DNA of 41,569 nt from Acidimicrobiales bacterium (lineage in GTDB: Bacteria > Actinomycetota > Acidimicrobiia > Acidimicrobiales > Poriferisodalaceae), in the NCBI GenBank assembly GCA_009843525.1, contig VYDH01000021.1, positions 1 to 41,569 on the forward strand, in the 5' to 3' direction. The notes beneath the pieces were generated by a model. That model did no database searches. It saw only the letters and a program-made list of their open reading frames with translations, and was not told the DNA's origin. A program made the position numbers and the translations under genes. Below are positions 26,358 through 35,458 of this stretch, piece by piece; position 1 is the first letter of the stretch, and each line of letters begins with the position of its first letter.

Positions 26358-27463
26358 GACACCCGAACGGGCATCAACAGATACAGGAATTCTCCCTGTC
26401 CAGGCGTCCGCAGCACAGCGGGCTTCAGTGCATCGAGACGCACCAGCTCGACAGTGTCACCGCCAGCCGCGTCGAGTCCCTCGATGAGATAGTCAGGATT
26501 GAAGGCGACCGTGGTCTGCTCTCCGTCATAAGTGGCGTCGACTTCCTCGCTCGCGCTGCCGACGTCCTGGCTGATGACCGTCAGCTCGATGCTGTCGGGC
26601 CGCAATTCCATCCGCAGCGGCGCATTGGTGTCGCGGGCCAGCAGGCGAAGCCGGCGTGCACCGTCAAGCAACGCAGCACGGTCCATCTCGAGCCGGTTCT
26701 CATGAGAGTCAGGAATCAGCGGTTCATAACTGGGGAAGTCGCCCGCGATGAGACGGCAGGTCACCTGGGCCGACTGAGCGTCGTCGCTGACTTCAAAGGC
26801 GACTTCTCGCTCTCCGAGTCGCATGGTTACGTCTTTGCTGGCATCGAGAATCCGGCCAAGCTCCTCCAAGGCCCGAGACGGCACGAGCACTTGCTGCCCC
26901 GGGCCGAGCACCTGTGCCTCGGGCAGGTCCCGCAGGGCGAGGCGGTACGAGTCGGTGGCCACCAGCCGCAAGCCGTCGCCCCGGGCCGCCATGAGGACCC
27001 CGGTCAGGATCGGCCGGGCATCGTCAGAACTTGCTGCGCGGACCACTTGGCGAAACGCTTGGGCCAAGTCGCCAGCCGGCACGGTGACATCGTCGCCCGT
27101 CGGCTGTGGCAGGGTGGGAAAATCGGCGGTCGGCAGCGTCCGCACCGAGAATTGCGCTCGTGCGCTGGTGATCTGCACCTCATCGTCGTCAACCTGAATG
27201 TCCACTTCGCCTGGCGGCAACGCTCGGGCGATATCGGTCAACAGCCGGGCCGGCACCACGGTCTCGCCCTCCGTCTCCACTGGCGTACGCAGCTGCGTAC
27301 GCACGGTGAGATCAAGATCGGTGCCCGTGACCGTGAGCCCCTCGCCGTCAGCTCGCAGGTGCAGCCCGGTCAGCACGAACAAACCGCCCCCGCGCACGTT
27401 GACCCCGCGACTTGCCAAAGTCAGCTGGTCGACCAGTGCATCTCGTTCAATGCGCAGTTTCAC
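26354..27463 (-). CDS. dnaN: DNA polymerase III beta sliding clamp
   Basis: A 369-residue sliding clamp with three repeated domains. Conserved points include LTGLHLRADGEGLTVTGTDLDLTVRT in domain 1, ATDSYRLALRD in domain 2, and the C-terminal YLLMPVRVS peptide-binding edge (M-P-x-R ending). The GTG at 27463 is chosen because AAGGAG (27472-27477 on the minus strand) sits eight bases upstream. A TTG eight codons earlier would use none. It is separated from dnaA by the candidate origin, and its stop overlaps the recF start. Confidence 0.97.
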   Translation of the reverse strand: MKLRIERDALVDQLTLASRGVNVRGGGLFVLTGLHLRADGEGLTVTGTDLDLTVRTQLRTPVETEGETVVPARLLTDIARALPPGEVDIQVDDDEVQITSARAQFSVRTLPTADFPTLPQPTGDDVTVPAGDLAQAFRQVVRAASSDDARPILTGVLMAARGDGLRLVATDSYRLALRDLPEAQVLGPGQQVLVPSRALEELGRILDASKDVTMRLGEREVAFEVSDDAQSAQVTCRLIAGDFPSYEPLIPDSHENRLEMDRAALLDGARRLRLLARDTNAPLRMELRPDSIELTVISQDVGSASEEVDATYDGEQTTVAFNPDYLIEGLDAAGGDTVELVRLDALKPAVLRTPGQGEFLYLLMPVRVS

Positions 27464-27786
27464 GGGCGGTTCTCCTTGGCCGTACAAGACCGGTGAGACA
27501 GATCATCCTCAATGAGAAGATTGAGACTTATTCGGTAATAGTTGTAGGGGCTGTGAATTGTGGACGACTGACCGTTATCGCAGATCAGCGCAACGCAGCC
27601 TGTCAACAGTCTTGCCTGCGCGTCCACAGCTTCACCCTCCCATTTCCGCATAGCCAGTGTGATCGTGGAAAAGCCCGACTTTTCCCGAGGTTTGTCGAGA
27701 ACTTTTCCACTCATTGTCCACAGCGTGTGGAGACACCCTAGATCCAGTCACCAGCCGCACAGCGGACAGCACTCGGCGGGTCGGCG
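27464..27786. other. oriC: Candidate chromosomal replication origin (oriC)
   Basis: This 323-bp gap between dnaA and dnaN is the usual origin site. It contains an exact TTGTCCACA DnaA box at 27714-27722 (plus). Degenerate boxes are at 27559-27567 (TGTGGACGA, minus), 27620-27628 (GCGTCCACA), 27664-27672 (minus) and 27703-27711 (TTTTCCACT). A relatively AT-rich stretch (about 27510-27550) next to dnaN could be the unwinding region. The dnaN promoter and leader must also lie here. It is short for an actinobacterial origin. Confidence 0.75.
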
Positions 27787-29391
27787 TCAAGCAGCCCGGA
27801 CGCGCGCTATCAGCTGGGCAACCTGGTCGTACACCTTGCGTTCAGCAGGCAGCAGACTGTTGATCTTCTTGACAGCGTGCATCACGGTGGTGTGATCTCG
27901 GCCGCCGAAGACGCTGGCAATCGCTGGGTAGCTCAGGTCAGTGAGCTCCCGCATGACATACATGCTGATCTGACGGGCGTTGACCAAGCCTTGCTGACGG
28001 CGCTGGCTGGTGAGCTCGCTCACGTCATAGCCGAACATGTCCGCGGTCATGTTCAGGATCCGGTCGGTGGTGATGGGCGTCTCCTGCGGTTCACGGACAT
28101 CGCTCAGTATCTGCTGTGCCATCTCCAGCGTCACGGGACTGCGGGTGAGGCTGGCGTACGCGGTGACGCGCACCAGTGCGCCCTCAAGCTCGCGGATGTT
28201 GTTGGTGATGAGGTGCGCGATGTGCTCCAGCACTTCATCGGGCACATGGCCGTGCTCGGTTTTCTTGCGCAGGATGGCCACTCGGGTTTCGAGATCAGGT
28301 GGCTGGATGTCCGTGATCAGGCCCCATTCGAACCGGCTGCGCAACCGATCCGACAGTGTGGAGATGCTGCGAGGCGGGCGATCAGAGGAGATCACGATCT
28401 GACGACCAGCCACGTGCAGCGAGTTGAACGTGTGGAACAGCTCCTCCTGCAGGCCTTCCTTGCCTTCCATGAACTGGATGTCATCGAGCAGCAGCACGTC
28501 GAGTTCGCGGTAGCGCCTCTTGAACGCCGGCGTCGTGTTCGTGCGGATGGCTTCGATGAACTCTGAGAGGAATGTCTCCGTAGAGACGTACCGGACACGA
28601 TGCTCGGGCAGGGTGACGCCGAGGAAGTTCACGATCGCCTGCAGCAGATGGGTCTTGCCGAGGCCGGTGCCGCCGTGAATGAACAGGGGGTTGTAGGCAA
28701 TGCCGGGAGTCTCAGCAACCGCAAGGGCCGCCGCTTGTGCAAACCGGTTGCTGCTGCCGGTGACGAAGCTCTCGAAGGTGTAGCGGGGATTGGTGATGTC
28801 GACGCCCGGCACTCTCCGCGGTGTTGCGCTGGCATCGGGCGTCGGCGTCGCTGTCGCTGTGATGGTGTTGTCGGCCGGGGCCGGCGAGTTGGCGGAACCG
28901 GTCGCGGGGTGCCAGGCCTCGTCGTCGCCCGGGCTCGCAGCGTCACCGTCAGGCGTTGCATCCACGTCGTGAGGATCTGCATCTGCGCCGTTGGCGCTGT
29001 CGAGATCGCCAAGCTCGGGGCGGGTCTCGATCTCGTAGGTCTGCGGGCGAACAGGCAGTTGTTCGAAGGCGGCGTGGAGCATCGGGATGTACCGCCGCTG
29101 GATGCGATCGCGGATCATGTTGCTCGGCGCGATCAATACGGCGAGCTCGCTGTCGATATGCAGTGCCTGCAGGTGGCGGAAGTAGCCCAGCCAGAGCGCG
29201 TCGGACACGGTGGCCCGCAAAATGTCGCGGCACTGCGACCACAGCTCATCGGTGTTCGCGCGGGCGCCCTCGGGCAGTGGAGGCGCCGTGTCCGGCGTCA
29301 CATGGGCAGCCGCCGACGGCTCTGGCGATTGGGGGATGTGGTGATGATCCTCAGGTTCGTGTGCTGCGGCACCTGCCTGCGGAGAACTCAC
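27787..29391 (-). CDS. dnaA: Chromosomal replication initiator DnaA
   Basis: Replication initiator ATPase. Domain I begins at [25 protein letters not shown] long acidic and Thr/Pro-rich linker follows. The AAA+ domain carries Walker [12 protein letters not shown], Walker [17 protein letters not shown] and sensor 2. Domain IV has the DnaA-box-binding signature [15 protein letters not shown]. The start is uncertain. The frame is open to a TTG at 29460 (557 residues) with no ribosome site. I prefer the GTG at 29391 (534 residues), with GAGG eight bases upstream; the adjacent GTG at 29394 is equally possible. Divergent from rpmH. Confidence 0.95.
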   Translation of the reverse strand: MSSPQAGAAAHEPEDHHHIPQSPEPSAAAHVTPDTAPPLPEGARANTDELWSQCRDILRATVSDALWLGYFRHLQALHIDSELAVLIAPSNMIRDRIQRRYIPMLHAAFEQLPVRPQTYEIETRPELGDLDSANGADADPHDVDATPDGDAASPGDDEAWHPATGSANSPAPADNTITATATPTPDASATPRRVPGVDITNPRYTFESFVTGSSNRFAQAAALAVAETPGIAYNPLFIHGGTGLGKTHLLQAIVNFLGVTLPEHRVRYVSTETFLSEFIEAIRTNTTPAFKRRYRELDVLLLDDIQFMEGKEGLQEELFHTFNSLHVAGRQIVISSDRPPRSISTLSDRLRSRFEWGLITDIQPPDLETRVAILRKKTEHGHVPDEVLEHIAHLITNNIRELEGALVRVTAYASLTRSPVTLEMAQQILSDVREPQETPITTDRILNMTADMFGYDVSELTSQRRQQGLVNARQISMYVMRELTDLSYPAIASVFGGRDHTTVMHAVKKINSLLPAERKVYDQVAQLIARVRAA

Positions 29392-29460
29392 CACGACAAC
29401 CTCGTTCGCCTCTGTCCGTCGTGTGCCCGCGGAACCTGTTGTTCGCCTGCGAGCCACCAA

Positions 29461-29857
29461 GCGGCACCCGGTGGTCGGAACCTATGGCCGCGCTGTCACT
29501 GCTGCAAGCGCGTCTTTGCGCACCCGTGAGGTGCTCGAGTCGACGGCAACGCAACAGTTCAGCGACAGACCCATAACGCCCGCAAAACAAGCGGATGACA
29601 GGGAAATTCGCTGTCCCGGCGACGCGCGTCGTGGCCGATATCAGGCACCTGCGACATGGCTCCGTGCGTGGGCGTCGCGCGTCTTCGCGCGCGCCGCCCG
29701 CGCCACGGCTTCGCCTGCGAGCTCGCCTCTGCGCGCATCGGAAGGGATCGGCACCCGTAGGCTGTTCATGCTCTCGGGTCGACACCCGGGCACGCTCCGG
29801 CCGCCGCACCGCATTTCGCGGACCTGCCCGCGGCCTGAACCTCCAGGAGGCTGCAGC
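29461..29857. other. dnaA-rpmH divergent intergenic region
   Basis: A stretch of about 400 bp separates the divergent dnaA and rpmH genes and must hold their promoters. I see no tRNA, repeat, DnaA-box cluster or convincing ORF here, and could not pick -35/-10 hexamers with confidence. GC-rich alternating CGCG runs (about 29690-29710) are notable but not explained. Confidence 0.5.
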
Positions 29858-29992
29858 GTGAAGCGCACGTACCAACCCCATAACCGCAGACGGGCCCGCC
29901 GCCACGGCTTCCGACATCGCATGTCCACCCGTGCGGGACGGGCGATTGTGAACGCTCGCCGACGCAAGGGCCGGCAACGGCTGAGCGCCTGA
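29858..29992 (+). CDS. rpmH: 50S ribosomal protein L34
   Basis: The 44-residue protein [22 protein letters not shown]... is ribosomal protein L34: KRTYQP start, HGFR-x-RM centre, [11 protein letters not shown] end. The GTG start at 29858 follows a perfect AGGAGG (29845-29850) with seven-base spacing. The stop overlaps the presumed rnpA start as CTGA. Confidence 0.98.
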   Translation: MKRTYQPHNRRRARRHGFRHRMSTRAGRAIVNARRRKGRQRLSA

Positions 29993-30336
29993 TCGATTCG
30001 TGCCGCAGCAGGGCCGATTTCGCAGCACTGCGCCGCGGTCGTCGATTCGACAGCGAGCTGCTGTGGATGACGTTCGCGGCCGACCGCGGTCTGGGGGGGC
30101 CGCGCGTGGCATTCTCGCTCAGCCGCCGCCGGGGAACTGCAGTGCAGCGCAATCGAGCCCGCCGGCGTCTGAGAGCGCTCTTTCGCGAGCACGCCGCCGA
30201 CCTGGCGCCCGGCCGTTACCTGGTCGGCGTGCGCTTGGCGGCGTCGGCGGTGACCTACCAGCGGGCTCGAGCCGAGCTGACGCGGTTGCTGCTGGCCGCG
30301 GACGCCTTGAGCAACCGGGGGAACAACCGGCCATGA
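29989..30336 (+). CDS. rnpA: Ribonuclease P protein component, non-standard start
   Basis: The protein subunit of RNase P, which supports tRNA 5' maturation. The RNR signature [14 protein letters not shown] is present (54-67) along with the N-terminal leader-binding region [21 protein letters not shown]. The first ATG (30067) would start inside that conserved region and leave only 89 residues. In frame upstream there is no ATG, GTG or TTG before a TAA at 29881. The only likely starts are CTG at 29989 (overlapping the rpmH stop as CTGA) or ATC at 29992, giving about 115 residues, the normal RnpA length. Translation is probably coupled to rpmH. The stop overlaps yidD by four bases. Confidence 0.88.
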   Translation: MIDSCRSRADFAALRRGRRFDSELLWMTFAADRGLGGPRVAFSLSRRRGTAVQRNRARRRLRALFREHAADLAPGRYLVGVRLAASAVTYQRARAELTRLLLAADALSNRGNNRP

Positions 30337-30617
30337 CCTCGGGGCCGCTTACTCGGACGCTGATCGCCGCCGTGAAGCTCTATCGAGCACTCCCCCGCTC
30401 ACGGCTGCCGTCGTGCCGCTTCGATCCGACGTGCTCGCAGTATGCGCTGGACGCCCTGCGGACATGGGGAGCGGCACGTGGCGGCTGGCTGGCCCTCCGC
30501 CGCATCTGCCGCTGCCATCCCTGGGGCGGATGGGGCTACGACCCGGTACCGGAGACGGGTGATCACCTCCGTCGAGGTCACCGTGCGGTCGCAACGACGG
30601 GACTCCTGGAGCACTGA
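30333..30617 (+). CDS. yidD: Membrane protein insertion efficiency factor YidD
   Basis: A 94-residue protein with the YidD signature: [64 protein letters not shown] in conserved order, including the CRFxPTCSxYA and RCHPWxxGGxDPVP motifs. Family members assist membrane protein insertion by YidC. The ATG at 30333 overlaps the rnpA stop by four bases, and its own stop shares one base with the yidC start (TGATG at 30615-30619), so rnpA-yidD-yidC are translationally coupled. Confidence 0.95.
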   Translation: MTSGPLTRTLIAAVKLYRALPRSRLPSCRFDPTCSQYALDALRTWGAARGGWLALRRICRCHPWGGWGYDPVPETGDHLRRGHRAVATTGLLEH

Positions 30618-31819
30618 TGTTCGACTGGGCTGATCCGATATTCGACGGCATCGCCGCCGTCATGGCGTGGTTCTACTCGTTGGTGCCTGACTACACCTTC
30701 GCCATCTGCATGCTGACCCTGGCGATCATGCTGCTGTTCACCCCGCTCACCCTGCGGGGCGCTCGCTCGATGACCAAGATGCAGGCACTGCAGCCGGAGA
30801 TGACCGCGCTCCGCAAGCGGCATGGCAGCGACCGCCAGAAGCTCAACGAAGAAATGATGAGGCTGTACCAGTCCCACGGGGTGAGCCCCTTGGGCGGCTG
30901 CTTGCCGAACTTGGTGCAGATTCCGATCTTCATCGTGCTGTACCGGGTCATCTGGAACCTGCGGATACCCGACGACAATCCCGTCGACAATCCATTCCCC
31001 CGGAATCTGAGTCCTGATTCGCAGATGTACGAGGACATCGTTGCTGCGGGTGGCGAGATGCGGTCCTTGGGCATGGACTTGTCGAAGGTGGCAAGGGACG
31101 TGGTTCAGGCCGACTTCGTCGACGGGCTGCCGTACTTGGGACTCATCGCCGTCACTTTCCTGCTGGCTTGGCTCCAGCAGCGCCAGATGGCGCGGCGGCG
31201 CGGCGGCGCGGCAATGCCGAATCGCCAGATGGAAATCATGATGAAGTACCTGCCGTTCATGCTGCCGGTCTTCAGTTTCTTCGTGCCGGCGGCGCTGGTG
31301 CCCTACTTCATCGTGTCCAGCATCTACCGGATGCTGACCCAGGCCTTCATTCACGCCACGATGAAACCGCCGCAGCCGCTCGTCGGCGCCGAATCCGCTG
31401 ACGACGTCATCGAGGCCGAGGAGGTTCCGGAACCAGAGCCGCCTCGCCAGGTGCCGAATCCGCGCTCGCGCAAGGCCCTTGATGCTGAAGCGGAGCGCCG
31501 TGCGGAGCGTGAGCGCCGCCGTGCAGAGCGACGCGAGGGCTCGCAGAACTCGTCGGGCGAAAGCGCACCGGCGGCTGCGGTACCGGAACCTTCTGAGTCT
31601 CCCACGATCCGCCGGACTCGCTCATCGGAAGAACGAGTTGTCGATGCGCGCAAGCGAGCACGTCGCAGCACCGGCTCCTCCGATCGGAATCAGAACCGCA
31701 ATCAAGGTCGCGAGCGCAGCCGGCGGCGCGGGCGTGCCGAACCGGAGCCGGAATCGAAGCCCATCCAGAGCCGTCGTACCTCAGGAGACGGCAGGACCCG
31801 CAATCGCCGCAAGCGATGA
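30617..31819 (+). CDS. yidC: Membrane protein insertase YidC/Oxa1
   Basis: A 400-residue insertase of the short (Oxa1-like) form. The first core helix is YTFAICMLTLAIMLLFTPLTLRGARSM (26-52), with the conserved Arg of the hydrophilic groove. A cytoplasmic coiled hairpin follows (KMQALQPEMTALRKRHGSDRQKLNEEMMRLYQSHGVSPLGGCLPNLVQIPIFIVLY). Later helices are near 180-200 and 215-240. After residue ~255 there is a long, highly charged tail with many Arg/Glu repeats ending SGDGRTRNRRKR, common in actinobacterial YidC and thought to help ribosome binding. It is followed 39 bp later by the Jag_N ORF. Confidence 0.96.
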   Translation: MFDWADPIFDGIAAVMAWFYSLVPDYTFAICMLTLAIMLLFTPLTLRGARSMTKMQALQPEMTALRKRHGSDRQKLNEEMMRLYQSHGVSPLGGCLPNLVQIPIFIVLYRVIWNLRIPDDNPVDNPFPRNLSPDSQMYEDIVAAGGEMRSLGMDLSKVARDVVQADFVDGLPYLGLIAVTFLLAWLQQRQMARRRGGAAMPNRQMEIMMKYLPFMLPVFSFFVPAALVPYFIVSSIYRMLTQAFIHATMKPPQPLVGAESADDVIEAEEVPEPEPPRQVPNPRSRKALDAEAERRAERERRRAERREGSQNSSGESAPAAAVPEPSESPTIRRTRSSEERVVDARKRARRSTGSSDRNQNRNQGRERSRRRGRAEPEPESKPIQSRRTSGDGRTRNRRKR

Positions 31820-31858
31820 ACACACCGGCAACTGCGGTGGAGAGTTAGGCGCTGCGTC

Positions 31859-32194
31859 GTGGAGTGGATCGTGGTGACCGGCCACACGGTTGCAGAGGCG
31901 CGTGATCGTGGCCTCGATGCGCTTTCGGTCGCCGCCGAGGATGCAGACATCGAGATTGTGGCTGAGCCGGGCCGCTCGCACTGGGGGTTTCGACGCCGAC
32001 CCGCTCGCGTTCGCATGCGAGTGCGGCCGACCGGGCCGCCGCCACGAGTGGGCGACCAGCGCCGAGACCGGCGCAGATCCCGCCGACGCTCCGGTGGCGG
32101 CAATCGCGGCGGTCACCGCCGGCAGGATTCCGGACAACGTCAGCACACTGGCGGCGGATCCTCGCGTCGTCGTTCCCGTTCAGGTCGTAGATGA
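31859..32194 (+). CDS. Jag_N-domain protein (N-terminal part of Jag/KhpB)
   Basis: A 111-residue ORF whose first ~62 residues match the Jag_N domain: WIVVTGHTVAEARDRGLDALSVAAEDADIEIVAEPGRSHWGFRRRPARVRMRV, with the GxTVxEAxxxxLxxL helix and the terminal G-F-x-x-R-P-A-R-V strand. The remainder is Arg/Gly-rich. The KH and R3H domains that complete Jag/KhpB in many bacteria are not here but 3.4 kb downstream (35633-36151). Beyond about 32040 the alternative frame ending at 32243 has higher GC at third positions, so a frameshift is possible. The start is GTG at 31859 with a weak ribosome site. It may be a remnant or a stand-alone protein. Confidence 0.65.
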   Translation: MEWIVVTGHTVAEARDRGLDALSVAAEDADIEIVAEPGRSHWGFRRRPARVRMRVRPTGPPPRVGDQRRDRRRSRRRSGGGNRGGHRRQDSGQRQHTGGGSSRRRSRSGRR

Positions 32195-32205
32195 CCCAGA
32201 GCCGC

Positions 32206-34248
32206 TCAACTCGTCAACGGGTACCGCTGCTCCACAACTTTGAGTTTGAACCGCTTGTTCGGCGACATTGAGGGAAATGGGCTGATCTTCAGCTTGTAGT
32301 TCGACGGCGAAACCTCGAAGGTGAAGTAGTGCGCGAGCATCAATACGCTCATCAGCATCTGCAACTCCACCATGTGAGAGCCAAGACAGCTATGCGTGCC
32401 GAGACCGAACGGTGCGTATCCAGGCGTTCGGTGCTCGCCGCGTGAAGGCAGGTAGCGATCAATGTCGAATGTGAAGGGATCCGGAAAGACTTCACTCATG
32501 TAGTGCGGTGCCGTAGTGGCAATGAACACCTTGGAGCCGACCGGCAATTCGTAGTCTTCAACGACGCATGCGTTCATCACTGTGCGGATCGACATAGGCA
32601 CCGTTGGCCACAGCCGCAAGCACTCCATGATGAAACGTCGAGTGACATCGATAGCGGGAGAACTCAAATCATCTGGCGATGGATCTCCATTGCTAAACAA
32701 AGCATCGGCTTCCGCTCGGATCTGCTCATATAAATGTGGTTGGGACACCATCGCATGCAAGATAAAGCTGAGCTCATCTCCCGCGTACATGCCCGCGAGT
32801 ACCGGTGCCGAGAAGGTGAAGCTGAGATTTGACTCGGGTACGAAAATCGGATCGCTGGTGTGTAGGCTGAGGACATCGTCGGCAAGATCGCGAGGGCAAC
32901 CAGCCCTCTGCGCGGCCGTATGTGACTCCAGCACGCGCTCGTACAGCACGTCGACAACCTTCTTCTTGCGCTTCATGCGTGGTGTATTGAGCATGAAATT
33001 CGGCAAGACGTTGACGACTTGGGTCATGAGCACCCGAGACTTATAGGCGATGAGATCGTCGATGACATCATCTGCCTCGATGCTGGCGAGGAACGGCGTG
33101 ACCTGAGCACCGGCGAAACCGCGACACATCGATACGGCTCCAAATGTGTCCCCGACGTTCCATTTACTGATATACGCCCGAGCGTGCTGATATACCGTTT
33201 CGAGCTGCTGTTCGAAACGCGCCCGGCCGTAGCCTGCACGCAGTGATTTGCGCATCCGGAAATGATCTGCACCATCCAGCGCAGGCAGCAGCCCGGAGGC
33301 GTGATACGCAGTTTCAAGACCTCGGAGATAATCGCTCGATCTGAGATGCATGCGACCATGACGGTGAACCCAGCGATTGACGCGAGGGCCTGATAGGAAT
33401 GTGATCTCCTGCCCGGAGAACAGGGGGCTGAGCCTGAAGACTGAACCGAACTCTTCAGTTAGTTGTGCATATACAGCCGGGATGTTCCCCCGAAGGAAAT
33501 GACGATTGAGCAGCAGTTTGTTAAGCGGCAGCTTGGGTACCGACTTCGTCAACGCAGAGCTTCTGAGCAGCGACGCCACCAAGTTGTGCGCGACGGCATC
33601 CGCGATGGCCCTGCCAATCAGGTCCATTTGGCAGATGAGCTGGACCCGCTCCTCCGCTTCGTCGTCGAGCTCGAAGATGAAGCGCAGAACATCGCAGGTG
33701 TGGGCGAGGCCGATGATGATGACGTCTCTCGGGCTGGGAATCTCGCCCAGCAAGATCGATCTGCCAATGCGCGTCTTGATGAATTGGACGGCCGTGTCGT
33801 CGTCATCGCCGGCAAAGAAATCGCTGTGCCGGGCTGCTGCCGTCAAGCTCCAGAATTCGCCGTCGTGATGCTCGAGGATCCCAAGTCTGACCAGCTGCTC
33901 CAGTGCCAAGTCGAGCATCATCTCGGCGCGAGGCGCGAGGCGCTCCACCCAGTACTGAGCGCTGCGCTGCTCGGGCTCGCTCGCGATCTGCTGGAGGGCG
34001 AGGTCCAAGATCGGCTTGCCAGTCGGAGTCTTGTCCAGCAGGATCAGCGAGTCCATGTCGGTGTCAATGCGCGCCTGCAGCGAAAGCTCGGCCAGCGCCG
34101 CCCCGGCCATGGCGCAATTCAGATGCCAACCGGGAACCTGGTGGAAGTACCCGCTCTCCTCGCTGAGCAGCACCAAGAGGAGTTCCTCGGTCAGGTCGAG
34201 CGGCTGCGCGGTGGTGACCCTCGTCGATGCTGTCGATGCAGTAGTCAA
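32206..34248 (-). CDS. GPP34 (GOLPH3-like) domain fused to cytochrome P450
   Basis: A 680-residue fusion. Residues about 16-225 resemble the GPP34 domain (Golgi phosphoprotein 3 family): LTEELLLVLLSEESGYFHQVPGW, CAMAGAALAELSLQARID, SLILLDKTPTGKPILDLALQQIA, then YWVERLAPRAEMMLDLALEQLVRLGILE. Residues about 250-680 are a complete P450: an acidic I-helix segment (YAGDELSF), K-helix E542-x-x-R545 (ECLR), and the heme loop FGLGTHSCLG with cysteine ligand C621. The domain pairing is unusual. The TTG start at 34248 is supported by AGGAG six bases upstream. The region has visibly lower GC (45% in 32641-32700) than its neighbours. Divergent from a Rieske oxygenase; the substrate is unknown. Confidence 0.88.
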   Translation of the reverse strand: MTTASTASTRVTTAQPLDLTEELLLVLLSEESGYFHQVPGWHLNCAMAGAALAELSLQARIDTDMDSLILLDKTPTGKPILDLALQQIASEPEQRSAQYWVERLAPRAEMMLDLALEQLVRLGILEHHDGEFWSLTAAARHSDFFAGDDDDTAVQFIKTRIGRSILLGEIPSPRDVIIIGLAHTCDVLRFIFELDDEAEERVQLICQMDLIGRAIADAVAHNLVASLLRSSALTKSVPKLPLNKLLLNRHFLRGNIPAVYAQLTEEFGSVFRLSPLFSGQEITFLSGPRVNRWVHRHGRMHLRSSDYLRGLETAYHASGLLPALDGADHFRMRKSLRAGYGRARFEQQLETVYQHARAYISKWNVGDTFGAVSMCRGFAGAQVTPFLASIEADDVIDDLIAYKSRVLMTQVVNVLPNFMLNTPRMKRKKKVVDVLYERVLESHTAAQRAGCPRDLADDVLSLHTSDPIFVPESNLSFTFSAPVLAGMYAGDELSFILHAMVSQPHLYEQIRAEADALFSNGDPSPDDLSSPAIDVTRRFIMECLRLWPTVPMSIRTVMNACVVEDYELPVGSKVFIATTAPHYMSEVFPDPFTFDIDRYLPSRGEHRTPGYAPFGLGTHSCLGSHMVELQMLMSVLMLAHYFTFEVSPSNYKLKISPFPSMSPNKRFKLKVVEQRYPLTS

Positions 34249-34414
34249 GTGACGCTCCTGGTCACGCGGGGCACGGTGGTCAGCCCAGCGTTCGGGAAGA
34301 TCGTCTCAAGTGTACGGATAGTTACTGGTAGGGAGTGCAGCACCGGCACTTCCCGGGGGCGCCGATCATCCGGTCTAGCCTGCCGGCATCGCTTCGGATG
34401 GAGAGCGCGGCTCG

Positions 34415-35458
34415 ATGGCCAGACCCCAGCAGGCAGCAAACGTTAGTTCGCTGCCATCATTTCCAGAAGGCTGGTTCTTCATCGCTACGCGCGATGCCGT
34501 ACAGAAGGCGGGATTGATTCAACGCACCTGGATGGGCGAAGAGATCGTCATCTGGTCTGATCCCGCCGGCCAGATCTGCATCGCGAAATCGGTCTGCCCT
34601 CATCTGGGGTCCGATCTGGGACCTGAGGCCGGGGCGAGGGTCGTCGGCGGGAGACTCGTCTGTCCCTTTCACGGGTTCGAATTCGAGACCAGTGGGGAGT
34701 GCGTGGCCACACCATCTGGAGCGCCCGCCCGTTCCGCGAAGCTGGACCTCATTGAAGTCCGTGAGATCGAGGGCCTCGTCTTCGGTTGGTGGGGCCTCGG
34801 CGGGCGACCCTCGCAGTGGCAGTTGCCTGATGTTCCGCAGACCGATGACGACTGGACCGATCTCCAGATCCGGACGATTCGCTTCGCCGGCCATCCACAG
34901 GAAACCAGCGAGAACTCGGTGGACATTGCGCACTTGAGTTGCATCCACGGCTACCACAACGTCTCCAATGACGCGCCGGTGTCGATCGATGGGCCGCGAC
35001 TTGAGAGCCGGTTCAGCTTCTCGACGACCCGGAGGATTGCCAAGTTCGCCAAGCTCACTATGCATGTATCGGCTATTGCCCACGTGGTCGGGCTGGGCTA
35101 CTCCTTCGTCGAGTTCCAGGAGCACTCCATCGGCCTCGATGCTCGGCTGTGGGTGTTGGCGGCGCCTGTCGATGGCACGCTGATCGACATGTCCATCGTG
35201 TCGAGGATGCGCACGCTGCATAAGCCCAAGCGACCGATCGTCGGCTTCAGCTTCTTGCCGACGCGGATGCGGGCGCCCATCGTGAACAAGTTCATTGCGG
35301 ATCTGCAGATCGGCGAGGTCAAGCAGGACGTGGTGATCTGGAGTCGCAAGCACTACGTGCCGCGCCCCCGGCTGGTGAGCACCGATGGCGAGATCATGAA
35401 GTACCGGGCGTACTGTGCACAGTTCTATCCCGGCGAGTGCGAGCCGCCCCGACTCTGA
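34415..35458 (+). CDS. Rieske [2Fe-2S] oxygenase, cholesterol-desaturase-like
   Basis: A 347-residue Rieske non-heme iron oxygenase. The Rieske cluster ligands are C61-x-H63 (CPHLG) and C83-x-x-H86 (CPFHGFEF). The mononuclear iron motif is in SENSVDIAHLSCIHGY, with H173 and H178 and the bridging D170. The layout and the EN-x-VD-x-AH motif recall steroid- and cholesterol-7-desaturase (DAF-36/Neverland) and KshA-type proteins. Electrons must come from a separate reductase that is not in the window. The ATG at 34415 has GGAGAG about ten bases upstream. It diverges from the P450 across 166 bp; the pair may modify the same lipid or polycyclic substrate, which is inference. Confidence 0.87.
   Translation: MARPQQAANVSSLPSFPEGWFFIATRDAVQKAGLIQRTWMGEEIVIWSDPAGQICIAKSVCPHLGSDLGPEAGARVVGGRLVCPFHGFEFETSGECVATPSGAPARSAKLDLIEVREIEGLVFGWWGLGGRPSQWQLPDVPQTDDDWTDLQIRTIRFAGHPQETSENSVDIAHLSCIHGYHNVSNDAPVSIDGPRLESRFSFSTTRRIAKFAKLTMHVSAIAHVVGLGYSFVEFQEHSIGLDARLWVLAAPVDGTLIDMSIVSRMRTLHKPKRPIVGFSFLPTRMRAPIVNKFIADLQIGEVKQDVVIWSRKHYVPRPRLVSTDGEIMKYRAYCAQFYPGECEPPRL

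Noticed and set aside
30067..30336. rnpA starting at the internal ATG
   Set aside because: It would remove the conserved [14 protein letters not shown] region and leave a protein much shorter than the family.
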